A stretch of DNA of 64,000 nt from Pseudomonas fluorescens (GTDB lineage Bacteria; Pseudomonadota; Gammaproteobacteria; Pseudomonadales; Pseudomonadaceae): assembly GCF_001307155.1 (NCBI RefSeq), contig NZ_CP012830.1:5330501-5394500 (forward strand), written 5' to 3'. Below, piece after piece: positions 32,925 to 40,844 of the stretch (position 1 is its first letter; each line of letters begins with the position of its first letter). A program made the translations under genes and the position numbers. The notes under the pieces are model-generated. The model was not told the origin of the DNA. It worked only from the letters and a program-made list of their open reading frames with translations, and did not search any database.

Positions 32925-34067
32925 TTACGCTTCAGCCGGAACCCGCTGAGCAGCGTTAGCGTTAGCGTAAGCGTTAGCGTAAGTCGGATAGTCGGTGTAA
33001 CCCTTTTCAATCGAATCGCTTACGCCGTAGTAGGTTGCGCGATCGCCTTCCGCCAATGGCCAACCGTTCTGCATACGCTCTACCAGATCAGGGTTGGCAA
33101 TGTAGGCGGTGCCGAAAGCGATCAGGTCGAGTTCACCTTTGGCCAGTTCAGACTCTGCGATCTCTTTGGTGAAGCCGCCAGCAGCCATCAAGGTGCCTTT
33201 GTAGGCTTCGCGGAAGGCTGCTCCGAAACCCGGAGGTGTTTGCGCGGCGAGGATGGTTGGTTGGTAGTTCAGATGAACGAACGCTAGTTCCCGTTCATTG
33301 AGGGCTGCTGCCATGCTCATCCAGGTTTCTTCTTCACCGTCGTACACGCCGAAGTCATACAGGCGACCAAACGGCGAGAAACGTACACCAATCTGGGAAC
33401 CACCGATTTCAGCAGCAATTGCGTCAATGGTCTCCAGCAGGAAGCGCTGACGGTTGGCAATCGAGCCACCGTACTGGTCGGTTCGAGTGTTCAAGGCACT
33501 GCTCAGGAACTGATCGAACAGAAAGCCGTTCGCCGCCATGATTTCGATACCATCAAAACCTGCGTCCATTGCCATTCGCGCAGATTTCACAAAGTCGGCG
33601 ATAACGCGTTTTACTTCCTCAGTTTCCAGAGCACGTGGAGCGCTAGGTTGAACCGGGCCTGATTTGCCAGGGTCGATCCACGCATACACCGTGGTATCAA
33701 CCGCAGGCACCGTACCCGAGGAGACCGGCACCATGCCATGCACCGAAACATGAGACATACGGCCAACGTGCCAGAGCTGCGCAAAAATCTTCCCACCCTT
33801 GGCATGTACGGCTTCGGTGACTTTGCGCCAGCCTGGCAAGTGCTCATCTTCGTAAATGCCAGGGGTGTACAGATAGCCGCGAGCCTCGTCGGAGATAGGC
33901 AGGCCTTCGGTGATCAGCAAGCCGGCAGAAGCACGTTGCGCGTAATACAGCGCGTTGGATTCATTTGGAATGTTGTTCAGGGTACGGGTGCGGGTCATCG
34001 GCGCCATGACAACACGGTTTTTCAGCGCAATGCCTGACAAATCGTAAGGGGTGAACAGCTTATTCAT
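32925..34067 (-). CDS. oye: Old-yellow-enzyme family alkene reductase (NemA-like)
   Basis: A 380-residue FMN enzyme of the NemA/OYE family. FTPYDLSGIALKNRVVMAPM opens the barrel, FLFDQFLSSALNTRTDQYGG holds the substrate-site region, and IGVRFSPFG follows. The C-terminus has short tandem Tyr/Ala/Asn repeats (YANAYANANA) from a 12-base DNA repeat. It reduces alpha,beta-unsaturated carbonyls, N-ethylmaleimide and nitro compounds with NADPH. It follows ahpD, 44 bases downstream. A decayed fragment of a second copy is at 56.4-56.6 kb. Confidence 0.93.
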   Translation of the reverse strand: MNKLFTPYDLSGIALKNRVVMAPMTRTRTLNNIPNESNALYYAQRASAGLLITEGLPISDEARGYLYTPGIYEDEHLPGWRKVTEAVHAKGGKIFAQLWHVGRMSHVSVHGMVPVSSGTVPAVDTTVYAWIDPGKSGPVQPSAPRALETEEVKRVIADFVKSARMAMDAGFDGIEIMAANGFLFDQFLSSALNTRTDQYGGSIANRQRFLLETIDAIAAEIGGSQIGVRFSPFGRLYDFGVYDGEEETWMSMAAALNERELAFVHLNYQPTILAAQTPPGFGAAFREAYKGTLMAAGGFTKEIAESELAKGELDLIAFGTAYIANPDLVERMQNGWPLAEGDRATYYGVSDSIEKGYTDYPTYANAYANANAAQRVPAEA

Positions 34068-34111
34068 GATTAATCTCGACGTCGTTAAAGAGTTGAAGGG
34101 CGGAGAAAGAC

Positions 34112-34444
34112 TTATGACTTGTCGAAGGCGTCGAGCACGTGAGTGCTATAGACCAGCGCAGCCCCTGCGTTCATGTTGATTGCTACGCCCAAAGCTTCTG
34201 CCACCTCTTCAGTAGTTACGCCGAGCTTTTTGGCCTCTGCAGCGTGAAAAGCAATGCAGCCATCGCAGCGGGTAGTCACCGCTACGGCTAACGAAATCAG
34301 TTCGCGTGTTTTGGCGTCCAGCTGGTTTGTTTTCGCGCCAGCACCTCCTAGCGAAGCCATGCCTTTCAAGGTCTCTGGGGACAGGCTATTCAGCTGTACC
34401 AGGCGGGCATTGATGTCTTGACGAGTTTGCTTCCAATCTTGCAT
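34112..34444 (-). CDS. ahpD: AhpD-like CMD-family protein, copy 1
   Basis: A 110-residue carboxymuconolactone decarboxylase-fold protein with the redox site TTRCDGCIAFH (CxxC plus histidine), the hallmark of AhpD-type peroxidase or disulfide reductants. It differs from copy 2 at 56674 in only 7 of 110 positions. It is the first gene of the ahpD-oye-4OT-kefF-kefC operon; the TetR-type operator lies 63 bases upstream. ahpD is one of the strongest single allicin-tolerance determinants reported in Pseudomonas. Confidence 0.92.
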   Translation of the reverse strand: MQDWKQTRQDINARLVQLNSLSPETLKGMASLGGAGAKTNQLDAKTRELISLAVAVTTRCDGCIAFHAAEAKKLGVTTEEVAEALGVAINMNAGAALVYSTHVLDAFDKS

Positions 34445-34506
34445 AGGATTCTCACGTGGGCGTTAACGCCCTGCAGGTTCACGGGGATAATTTTGAATCT
34501 GCATAT

Positions 34507-34535
34507 ACGCTACCATCTAGTTGGTAGGCATGCAA
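34507..34535 (-). promoter_or_regulatory. TetR-type operator inside promoter of ahpD copy 1
   Basis: Minus strand: -35 TTGCAT (34535-34530), 17-base spacer, -10 TAGCGT (34512-34507). The inverted repeat CTACCATCTAGTTGGTAG (34510-34527) is identical to the site at 57069. Confidence 0.82.
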
Positions 34536-34634
34536 TGAGAAAAACGACAATCGGCGTCATCGTGTAATTTTGAAGGTGGCTGCGGGCGACACGCAGCTGC
34601 AGAGCAGGGTGGCTGGGCGGCTTTAAATCTGCTA

Positions 34635-34663
34635 TTGATGACCTACCTAGTGAATGGTAGCGT
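34635..34663 (+). promoter_or_regulatory. TetR-type operator inside promoter of acpH
   Basis: -35 TTGATG (34635-34640), 17-base spacer, -10 TAGCGT (34658-34663). Inverted repeat CTACCTAGTGAATGGTAG (34643-34660), one mismatch in the left half. It is divergent from the ahpD promoter 100 bases away. Confidence 0.7.
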
Positions 34664-34745
34664 TTATGTGGAGGGCCGATCTCGGACGGGCGGCGCCCAG
34701 CGCTATCAACCCTCCCAAAAGCCCTATAGTTAGTAGGAGTCGTTG

Positions 34746-35351
34746 ATGAACTACCTTGCACATCTCCACTTAGGCGGTCAGGAGCCACAGCAGTTGCTGG
34801 GGAGTCTTTATGGGGATTTTGTAAAGGGGACGTTTTTAGGAAATTTCTCTACGCAGACTGAAGAGGCAATCAGGCTGCATCGCCGAATTGATGCTTTTAC
34901 GGATTCCCATCCACTGGTTAGAAGGGCGCTTGAGCGATTTCCTGTCACAAAACGTCGCTACGCAGGTATCGCCCTCGACATGTTTTTTGATCATTGCTTA
35001 GCGCGGGATTGGGAGCGATACGCCGATCAGCCCCTGGACGTTTTTTCTCAAAAAATCTACCGACTTTTAGAGGATGAGCCCGCGTTGCCGGAGCGCTTGG
35101 CCCAGATCGCGCCATTAATCATTTCGGAAAATTGGCTTGGCGCGTATAGGGATTTTTCGATGATCGGACATGGGCTGGAAGTCATTTCCTTGCGCCTATC
35201 CCAGCCAGAAGGCTTGCGTGGGGCATACGAAGAGCTGACAGCTCTGTATGAGCCGCTGAGTGCGGATTTCCTAGAGTTCTATCCATTGCTGTGGCAGTAC
35301 GCCCAACCCGGTTCGGAATTAGGGAAAAATATCGCCAATTCCGATGGTTAG
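34746..35351 (+). CDS. acpH: ACP phosphodiesterase AcpH (DUF479)
   Basis: 201 residues from the ATG at 34746, GGAG upstream. MNYLAHLHLGGQEPQQLLGS and GDFVKG with RLHRRIDAFTDSHP and ALDMFFDHCLARDW are the metal-binding His/Asp motifs of AcpH, which removes the 4'-phosphopantetheine arm from acyl carrier protein. The prosthetic group carries a thiol, so turnover of modified ACP could matter when allicin attacks thiols. Its promoter carries the same operator as ahpD and osmC, placing it in the same putative regulon. Confidence 0.85.
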   Translation: MNYLAHLHLGGQEPQQLLGSLYGDFVKGTFLGNFSTQTEEAIRLHRRIDAFTDSHPLVRRALERFPVTKRRYAGIALDMFFDHCLARDWERYADQPLDVFSQKIYRLLEDEPALPERLAQIAPLIISENWLGAYRDFSMIGHGLEVISLRLSQPEGLRGAYEELTALYEPLSADFLEFYPLLWQYAQPGSELGKNIANSDG

Positions 35352-35361
35352 AGTTTAAACC

Positions 35362-35392
35362 AGGCAGCTCGTCTGGATACAACGAGCTGCCT
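35362..35392. terminator. Strong hairpin between acpH and lrp
   Basis: AGGCAGCTCGT and ACGAGCTGCCT form a perfect eleven-base stem with loop CTGGATACA, placed between convergent genes 11 bases after acpH; it could serve both. T tracts are weak. Confidence 0.65.
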
Positions 35393-35403
35393 CAGAATCT
35401 GAT

Positions 35404-35907
35404 TTAGTCTGGAATAAATTCAAGCGGTACTTCGCTTGTTGACTTTATTTCTTCCATTGCAAACATTGAAGTCATATTCGCAACCGGTAACTGACTAATG
35501 ATTTTTTTATAAAGTGCGTCGTACGCTTGAATATCTGGTAGGAAAGCGCGGATTAGATAATCGACCTCACCGCTCATCCGATAGATGTCGACAATTTCGG
35601 TCATGTCACGTGTGGCTTTGTGGAAGCGATCTATCCATTCGATGGAGTGCTCCCTTGTTTTGATCATTATGAACACTGTCACTTTTGCATTCAGCGTCGT
35701 TCTGTCGAGGATGGCGACACGTTTCTTGATGAAACCTTGCTGTTCCAGGCGCTGAATTCTGCGCCAGCAGGGCGTCATAGAGAGCCCGACCTGCTCTGCG
35801 AGCTCGGTTACGGGCTGAGTAGCGTCGCGCTGAAGTCCCGCCAGTATTCGACGATCGATACGGTCTAGACGGGAGGAACGATCCGGCGGCTTTGAAGAAC
35901 TGGACAT
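35404..35907 (-). CDS. Lrp/AsnC-family regulator
   Basis: A 167-residue regulator. The N-terminal helix-turn-helix (LDRIDRRILAGLQRDATQPV, then LAEQVGLSMTPCWRRIQRLE) is followed by a RAM ligand domain (AKVTVFIMIK to YRMSGEVDYLIRAFLP). Lrp-type proteins sense amino acids. It is divergent from the amino-acid ABC importer starting at 36185, which it most likely controls. The 280-base region between them also holds a loose relative of the TetR operator near 36001-36021. Confidence 0.88.
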   Translation of the reverse strand: MSSSSKPPDRSSRLDRIDRRILAGLQRDATQPVTELAEQVGLSMTPCWRRIQRLEQQGFIKKRVAILDRTTLNAKVTVFIMIKTREHSIEWIDRFHKATRDMTEIVDIYRMSGEVDYLIRAFLPDIQAYDALYKKIISQLPVANMTSMFAMEEIKSTSEVPLEFIPD

Positions 35908-36184
35908 TTAGACAGCCTCGAAAAAATATTGCACAGATACAGAAAACATTGGAAGTTGCTTCTATGTCAAGAGGTTGAGGTGTGGAAATTTTGCAATAGT
36001 TTACCTATTGTCAAATGGTAGTCTTTTTTCATCAGCTAAACGGATCGAGCGGAGTGCTTCATCAGGGAGAAAAAAAAAGAGGTGCGTCCCAGCCCCAAAG
36101 CGGGCGCGCTGAAAATAACAAGAGGCTCAGAGGGCCATCCCCTCAAATCTGCGCATGGCCAGCGCATCACTGGGAGATACCGAT

Positions 36185-37006
36185 ATGATTTTCAAACGTA
36201 TGGGCATGCGTCTGTTACCGGCATTGGTTCTAGTAGGAGTGGTTTCCGGATCGTCAGGCGTTTACGCCGAGGGAGAGGGGGATGGCATATGGGCCGCAGC
36301 CCAAAAATCTGGATCTATTCGATGTGGCACGGCGGAGGCTCCGCCCTACATCATGAAAGACCCGGCCACCGGGGAGTATTCAGGTTTCTTTGTCGACGCT
36401 TGCAGAGAGTTCGCTGAAATACTGAAGGTCAAGCCGGTCTTTGTGGACACCAGTTGGGACAACATGATAGCTGGCTTGCAATCCAGAAAATGGGATTTGG
36501 CACCGGCACTTACGGCTACCCCGCAACGTGCGCTTTCTATCGTGTTCTCTAAAAACCTTTCAGCTACCGAATCGACCTTTATTTACAACCAGAAAAATCC
36601 CAAGACGAATCAGCCTAAGGGAGTTGCTGATATCGACCAACCGGGAGTCACCATCGCGGTGTCATCTGGCACGGCTCAGGATAAGTCTTTAACGGCCATC
36701 ATCAAAAACGCATCGATCATGCGGCTGCCTGGCCCCGACGAAATCCGTTTGGCTGTTATGTCAAAACGAGCTGATGTGATTTTCGATACATCGGCAGCTA
36801 ATGACCTTTTCGCCGCTTCTCACCCCGACTGGGCAGTAGTTCTTAGACCTGTACCAGCGATCGATAAAAAAGGGGTTTCGTTCGGCCTACGGCGCGATAC
36901 CTCATACGCTGATCTTCAAGTATTAGACCTTTATATCAATGATGCCGTCGCGACCGGTCATATGGATGAGCTAATCAAGAAAGCTATTGCGCACGAGACT
37001 AAATAA
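36185..37006 (+). CDS. Periplasmic amino-acid-binding protein of an ABC importer
   Basis: 273 residues from MIFKRMGMRLLPALVLVGVV (ATG at 36185, GGGAGA upstream), a signal peptide cleaved near VYAEG. The family 3 solute-binding fold shows in SIRCGTAEAPPYIMKDPATG (the N-terminal lobe strand) and EYSGFFVDACREFAEILKV. It captures polar amino acids or opines in the periplasm. It heads the operon with the ATPase and two permeases. The pathway enzymes downstream suggest a cysteine derivative, but this is inference. Confidence 0.88.
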   Translation: MIFKRMGMRLLPALVLVGVVSGSSGVYAEGEGDGIWAAAQKSGSIRCGTAEAPPYIMKDPATGEYSGFFVDACREFAEILKVKPVFVDTSWDNMIAGLQSRKWDLAPALTATPQRALSIVFSKNLSATESTFIYNQKNPKTNQPKGVADIDQPGVTIAVSSGTAQDKSLTAIIKNASIMRLPGPDEIRLAVMSKRADVIFDTSAANDLFAASHPDWAVVLRPVPAIDKKGVSFGLRRDTSYADLQVLDLYINDAVATGHMDELIKKAIAHETK

Positions 37007-37052
37007 TTTCCTTGTGAGTGGTAGTGGCTGTCTGAATTTGGAGTAGAAGCTA

Positions 37053-37856
37053 ATGGCAAATGCAAACTATCTCGTAGAAATGAAGGGGCTGCACAAGAGC
37101 TACGCAGGCGGCGTAAAACCTGTGCTGCAAGGTTTGGACATTAGCATGTGCCCTGGTGACCGTGTCGTCGTGATTGGGCCGAGTGGTGGCGGAAAAAGTA
37201 CGTTGCTACGAGTGTTGATGGGTCTAGAAGATATTGATAAAGGCCAATTACTGTTTCAAGGTAAAAACTATATTACGACTGATAAGTTCGGAAGAACCGT
37301 AATTGATAAGGATATTCGTCGCAACATCGGTATGGTTTTCCAGCATTACACTTTGTTTCCGCATCTGAATATTTTACAAAATCTGACACTTGCGCCGATC
37401 AAGGCTCGAGGAGAGTCAAGACAATCGGCAGAACAGCGTGCACGTGGTTTATTGGTCAGATTTGGACTGGAAGGAAAGGAAAAAGCTTATCCAGCCCACC
37501 TGTCTGGTGGGCAAAAGCAACGCGTGGCCATTGCCAGGGCTTTAATGCTTGACCCAAAGCTGATGCTTTTCGACGAAGTTACCTCAGCCCTTGATCCTGA
37601 ACTTGTCGCTGAAGTCGAGCAAGTCATTATGCATTTGGCTGAACAGTCTATGCCGATGGTGATAGTGACTCACGACATGCACTTTGCCAGGAACATCGCT
37701 TCCCGCGTCATTTTCTGCGCTGGCGGTGTGGTGGTCGAAGATGGCCCGCCTGAACAGGTACTGGGGAGACCCAAGGAAGCTCGAACGAGAGAGTTCATAC
37801 AGAGAGTCTTTCATATTGGCGAGACTGTAGGAGTCGGACGTGAACTATCAATTTGA
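37053..37856 (+). CDS. ABC importer ATPase, amino-acid type
   Basis: 267 residues. Walker A GPSGGGKST, Q-loop FQHYTLFPHL, signature LSGGQKQR, Walker B LMLFDEVTSALD and the switch histidine VTHDM are present. It is the GlnQ/HisP-type ATPase that powers import by the two adjacent permeases. Its 3' end overlaps the first permease by 17 bases. Confidence 0.92.
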   Translation: MANANYLVEMKGLHKSYAGGVKPVLQGLDISMCPGDRVVVIGPSGGGKSTLLRVLMGLEDIDKGQLLFQGKNYITTDKFGRTVIDKDIRRNIGMVFQHYTLFPHLNILQNLTLAPIKARGESRQSAEQRARGLLVRFGLEGKEKAYPAHLSGGQKQRVAIARALMLDPKLMLFDEVTSALDPELVAEVEQVIMHLAEQSMPMVIVTHDMHFARNIASRVIFCAGGVVVEDGPPEQVLGRPKEARTREFIQRVFHIGETVGVGRELSI

Positions 37857-38508
37857 TTTGTTCTTTATCACGAGCGGGCTCTGGCCACTACTGAAGGGGT
37901 TAGTCGTAACCCTTCAACTCACCGTGGCGGCGAACATCATAGGTTTGACTCTGGGTTTCGTTATTGCGCTCCTGGTAATGAGCCCCAATCCGATACTCCG
38001 TTGGCCTTTCACTCTGTTCATTGAGTTCTTTCGCTGTACTCCTGCGCTTGTCCAGATCGTGTGGTTTTTCTACTGCATACCAATCATCTTCGATGTTTAC
38101 ATAGACGCACTGACGATGGGGATCTTGGCGATTGGGCTTAATCTCGCAGCGTTCAACGCAGAAGCGTACAGGGCGGCCATCCAAGGAGTGCAAAGTAATC
38201 AGTACGACGCGACTGTTGCGTTAGGTCTCTCTCCGTTTCAACGAACGGTCTATGTAGTCTTGCCCCAGGCATTTCGCTCGGCTCTACCCGTGTTGGTTGC
38301 AAATGGTATCGGCGCTTTTCAGCAAACGGCACTCGTTGCGATTGTCGCTTTGCAAGACCTTATGTATATGGGAAAAATCTTGGCCACCGATACCTATCGT
38401 CCTATCGAAGTGTTCACGGTTATTGCACTCATATACTTTGCGATATCGTTCCCAATATCTCAGCTCGTAGAATACATAGAGCGCCGCCGCAAAGCGGAAA
38501 ACTCATGA
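37840..38508 (+). CDS. ABC importer permease 1, amino-acid type
   Basis: 222 residues from a GTG at 37840 that lies inside the ATPase gene, with GGAG upstream. About five membrane segments and the EAA loop (EAYRAAIQGVQSNQYDATVA and LGLSPFQRTVYVVLPQAFRS) identify a HisM-type permease. It works with the second permease and the ATPase. The overlap with the ATPase gene suggests coupled translation. Confidence 0.88.
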   Translation: MNYQFDLFFITSGLWPLLKGLVVTLQLTVAANIIGLTLGFVIALLVMSPNPILRWPFTLFIEFFRCTPALVQIVWFFYCIPIIFDVYIDALTMGILAIGLNLAAFNAEAYRAAIQGVQSNQYDATVALGLSPFQRTVYVVLPQAFRSALPVLVANGIGAFQQTALVAIVALQDLMYMGKILATDTYRPIEVFTVIALIYFAISFPISQLVEYIERRRKAENS

Positions 38509-38518
38509 GGACGCGGCC

Positions 38519-39184
38519 ATGGAACTAGATTTTTCAGTAATCTTCGATTACAAGGCTGCCTTACTTTTCGGCCTTTTATTAACCCTGAAGCTCACAGCAA
38601 TCTGTGTGATATTGGGTTGCGCTTTAGGCTTTATGGTCGCCATAGCGCGCAGCTCAAAAAACAAAATTATATATGGGATTAGTACCGTATATGTGGCGCT
38701 GTTTCGCGGCACTCCAGTGCTCATTCAGTTGTTTTGGATGTTTTTCTGCTTGCCTCTGGTATTGGGTGTTGAACTCTCGAACCTGACTTGTGGAATCATC
38801 GCGCTTACGTTGTATATGGCGGCGATAACCAGTGAGACGTTCCGTGCATCGTTCAGCTTCGTTAGCAAAGAGCAACATGATGCGGGGGTTGCTCTCGGAC
38901 TAACTTACCGTGTGCATACATTGTACGTTCTTCTACCGCAGGCGCTCCTCAGAGCGGCTCCCACGCTTTTATCGAATTGCACTAGCTTGTTTAAGGAGAG
39001 TGCGCTCGTCTCCGCCGTGGGTATGGCCGACTTAATGTTTGTTAGTCAAAACATATCTAACCGAACGGGGCATCCGGTTGAGCTCTTGACCGCTGCTGCA
39101 GTAATTTATTTTGTAATTGCGTTTCCTATTACTCGCGCTGTTACGGCGCTGGAGCGAAAAATTTTGCATACCATGGCTATTTAG
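38519..39184 (+). CDS. ABC importer permease 2, amino-acid type
   Basis: 221 residues; about five membrane segments with the EAA loop (SETFRASFSFVSKEQHDAGV, then LGLTYRVHTLYVLLPQALLR). It pairs with permease 1, ten bases downstream of it, giving the heteromeric amino-acid channel. This completes a four-gene importer next to oxidative sulfur-amino-acid enzymes. Confidence 0.88.
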   Translation: MELDFSVIFDYKAALLFGLLLTLKLTAICVILGCALGFMVAIARSSKNKIIYGISTVYVALFRGTPVLIQLFWMFFCLPLVLGVELSNLTCGIIALTLYMAAITSETFRASFSFVSKEQHDAGVALGLTYRVHTLYVLLPQALLRAAPTLLSNCTSLFKESALVSAVGMADLMFVSQNISNRTGHPVELLTAAAVIYFVIAFPITRAVTALERKILHTMAI

Positions 39185-39255
39185 TTAAGCAAAAAAACCA
39201 ACCCTTTGTAGCGATTGAAAACAGTTAATAAATTAAACGCTCGTAGCGAAGTAGG

Positions 39256-40566
39256 ATGATTATGTTTAATGGCGATAGACCTTTCATTAGCGGACAAGAA
39301 TCTGAAATCAACCATTCAATGTGGTCTGCGACCGGTGGGGAAAAGCCAGAAAGCGTGGTTCTGGCGCGGCAAGAGTCCTGCGATGTCCTGATCATTGGCG
39401 GCGGATTCAATGGCGTGACTGCTGGGCTCCACTGTGCAGAACGCGGCGCTAGGACAATATTGGTTGAAGCCCAAGAAATTGGTTCTGGTGCTAGCGGACG
39501 GAACGCAGGGCAGGTAAATCCGGGTCAGTTTCTCTCGCCGGAACAAATTCTTCGTGCGCTCGGCCCGGATTACGGTCAGCTCTTTTTGAAGGAGTTGGGC
39601 AGCGCGCCTGACGTCGTCCGTCAACTGATACGCGATTACGGTATTGACTGTGCCGCTGACGAAAGGCCTATCATCCGCTGTTCAACGTCTCCTCAGAAAA
39701 CACGAGAACTCGAAATCCAGGCCTCGGATTGGCAAGCCTTGGGCGCGAATGTTCAGATGGTCTATGGCTCTGAACTCGAAGAGATGAACGGATCGATCCG
39801 ATATAAAGCTGCATTGATCGATCATCGCGGATTTACGCTTCAACCGCTTGCCTACGTGCGCGGGTTAGCGCGAGCCGCAGTCGCCAGAGGTCTTAGAATT
39901 TCTACCGGGTCTAAAGTGACATCCCTGGAGCCTTCAGGTACCGGATGGGTCGCTACCACCGGCAATACGACAATAAAAGCCGACAAGGTCATTCTCTCAA
40001 CCAACGCATACAGCAATGATCTGGTACCAGGTTTCAAAGAGGAAATAATGCCTCTTGGTGCTTTTGGTATCGCCACTGCAGATCCGTTACCTCCTGAGTG
40101 GAGAGAGCGAATTTTGCCTCACTACATAGCCATGTGGGACACCCATAAGATACCGCTGTGGTTTAGATATGACCCGGTAGGGCGTCTTCATGTTGGATCT
40201 ATTGGATTCCTTCCCATTCATTCGGAAGGGGATAACTGGGTAAATCGCGCAATGAAGTTTGTCTATCCTTTCGCGCCTACATTCAAATGGGGCTATCGGT
40301 GGTCAGGCACCCTTGGCCAAACGGTCGACAGATTGCCGCATCTCGTTGAGCCGCGCCCGGGCATCTTTGCAACCATCGGATGTAATGGGCGAGGCATTGC
40401 GCCAAATGCCTATTTCGGAAAAATGCTGGCTAAAATCGCACTCGGCGATGATGTAATCACTCCGTTGCCATTAAGAACGTCTTCGAAATATCCAATGCGT
40501 GAGATCGCATTAGAAGCGTATGACGCTGGAATTCGTTTCTATCGCAATACGTTACTTTTTACGTAA
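39256..40566 (+). CDS. FAD-dependent amine/amino-acid oxidase (DAO family)
   Basis: A 436-residue flavoprotein of the DadA/PuuB/glycine-oxidase family. The FAD-binding motif is CDVLIIGGGFNGVTAGLHCA, followed by IGSGASGRNAGQVNPG typical of this group. FATIGCNGRGIAPNAYFGKM near the end is the second FAD region. Start is either the ATG at 39256 or two codons later (39262). It is downstream of the importer, probably same transcript, and would oxidise the imported amino acid or a derived amine to an imino or carbonyl product. RidA downstream fits deamination of an imine. Confidence 0.85.
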   Translation: MIMFNGDRPFISGQESEINHSMWSATGGEKPESVVLARQESCDVLIIGGGFNGVTAGLHCAERGARTILVEAQEIGSGASGRNAGQVNPGQFLSPEQILRALGPDYGQLFLKELGSAPDVVRQLIRDYGIDCAADERPIIRCSTSPQKTRELEIQASDWQALGANVQMVYGSELEEMNGSIRYKAALIDHRGFTLQPLAYVRGLARAAVARGLRISTGSKVTSLEPSGTGWVATTGNTTIKADKVILSTNAYSNDLVPGFKEEIMPLGAFGIATADPLPPEWRERILPHYIAMWDTHKIPLWFRYDPVGRLHVGSIGFLPIHSEGDNWVNRAMKFVYPFAPTFKWGYRWSGTLGQTVDRLPHLVEPRPGIFATIGCNGRGIAPNAYFGKMLAKIALGDDVITPLPLRTSSKYPMREIALEAYDAGIRFYRNTLLFT

Positions 40567-40844
40567 CCAAGACGAAAAAAATTTGTGGGCTCTGCAGTGT
40601 TGTTGGAGATCTTTGTTCACGCATTAGCGAATGCTTGGAAAATATTTCCAAAAGTTTAGCTTTTTTTAGAAGTCTATTCGGTTTTGCTTGGCTTTAGCGG
40701 TGAAGATTGGAAACTGCTTTTAGTGAAGGAAGAATACACTGACTTTATCAAGCCGGATTAGCGAAAGAGCGATATGAGTGGCCTCTAGGGCTGTTTGCGA
40801 CGAGATGACCTATATTTCGGATCTATGTAGATAGGTGAAGAAAA

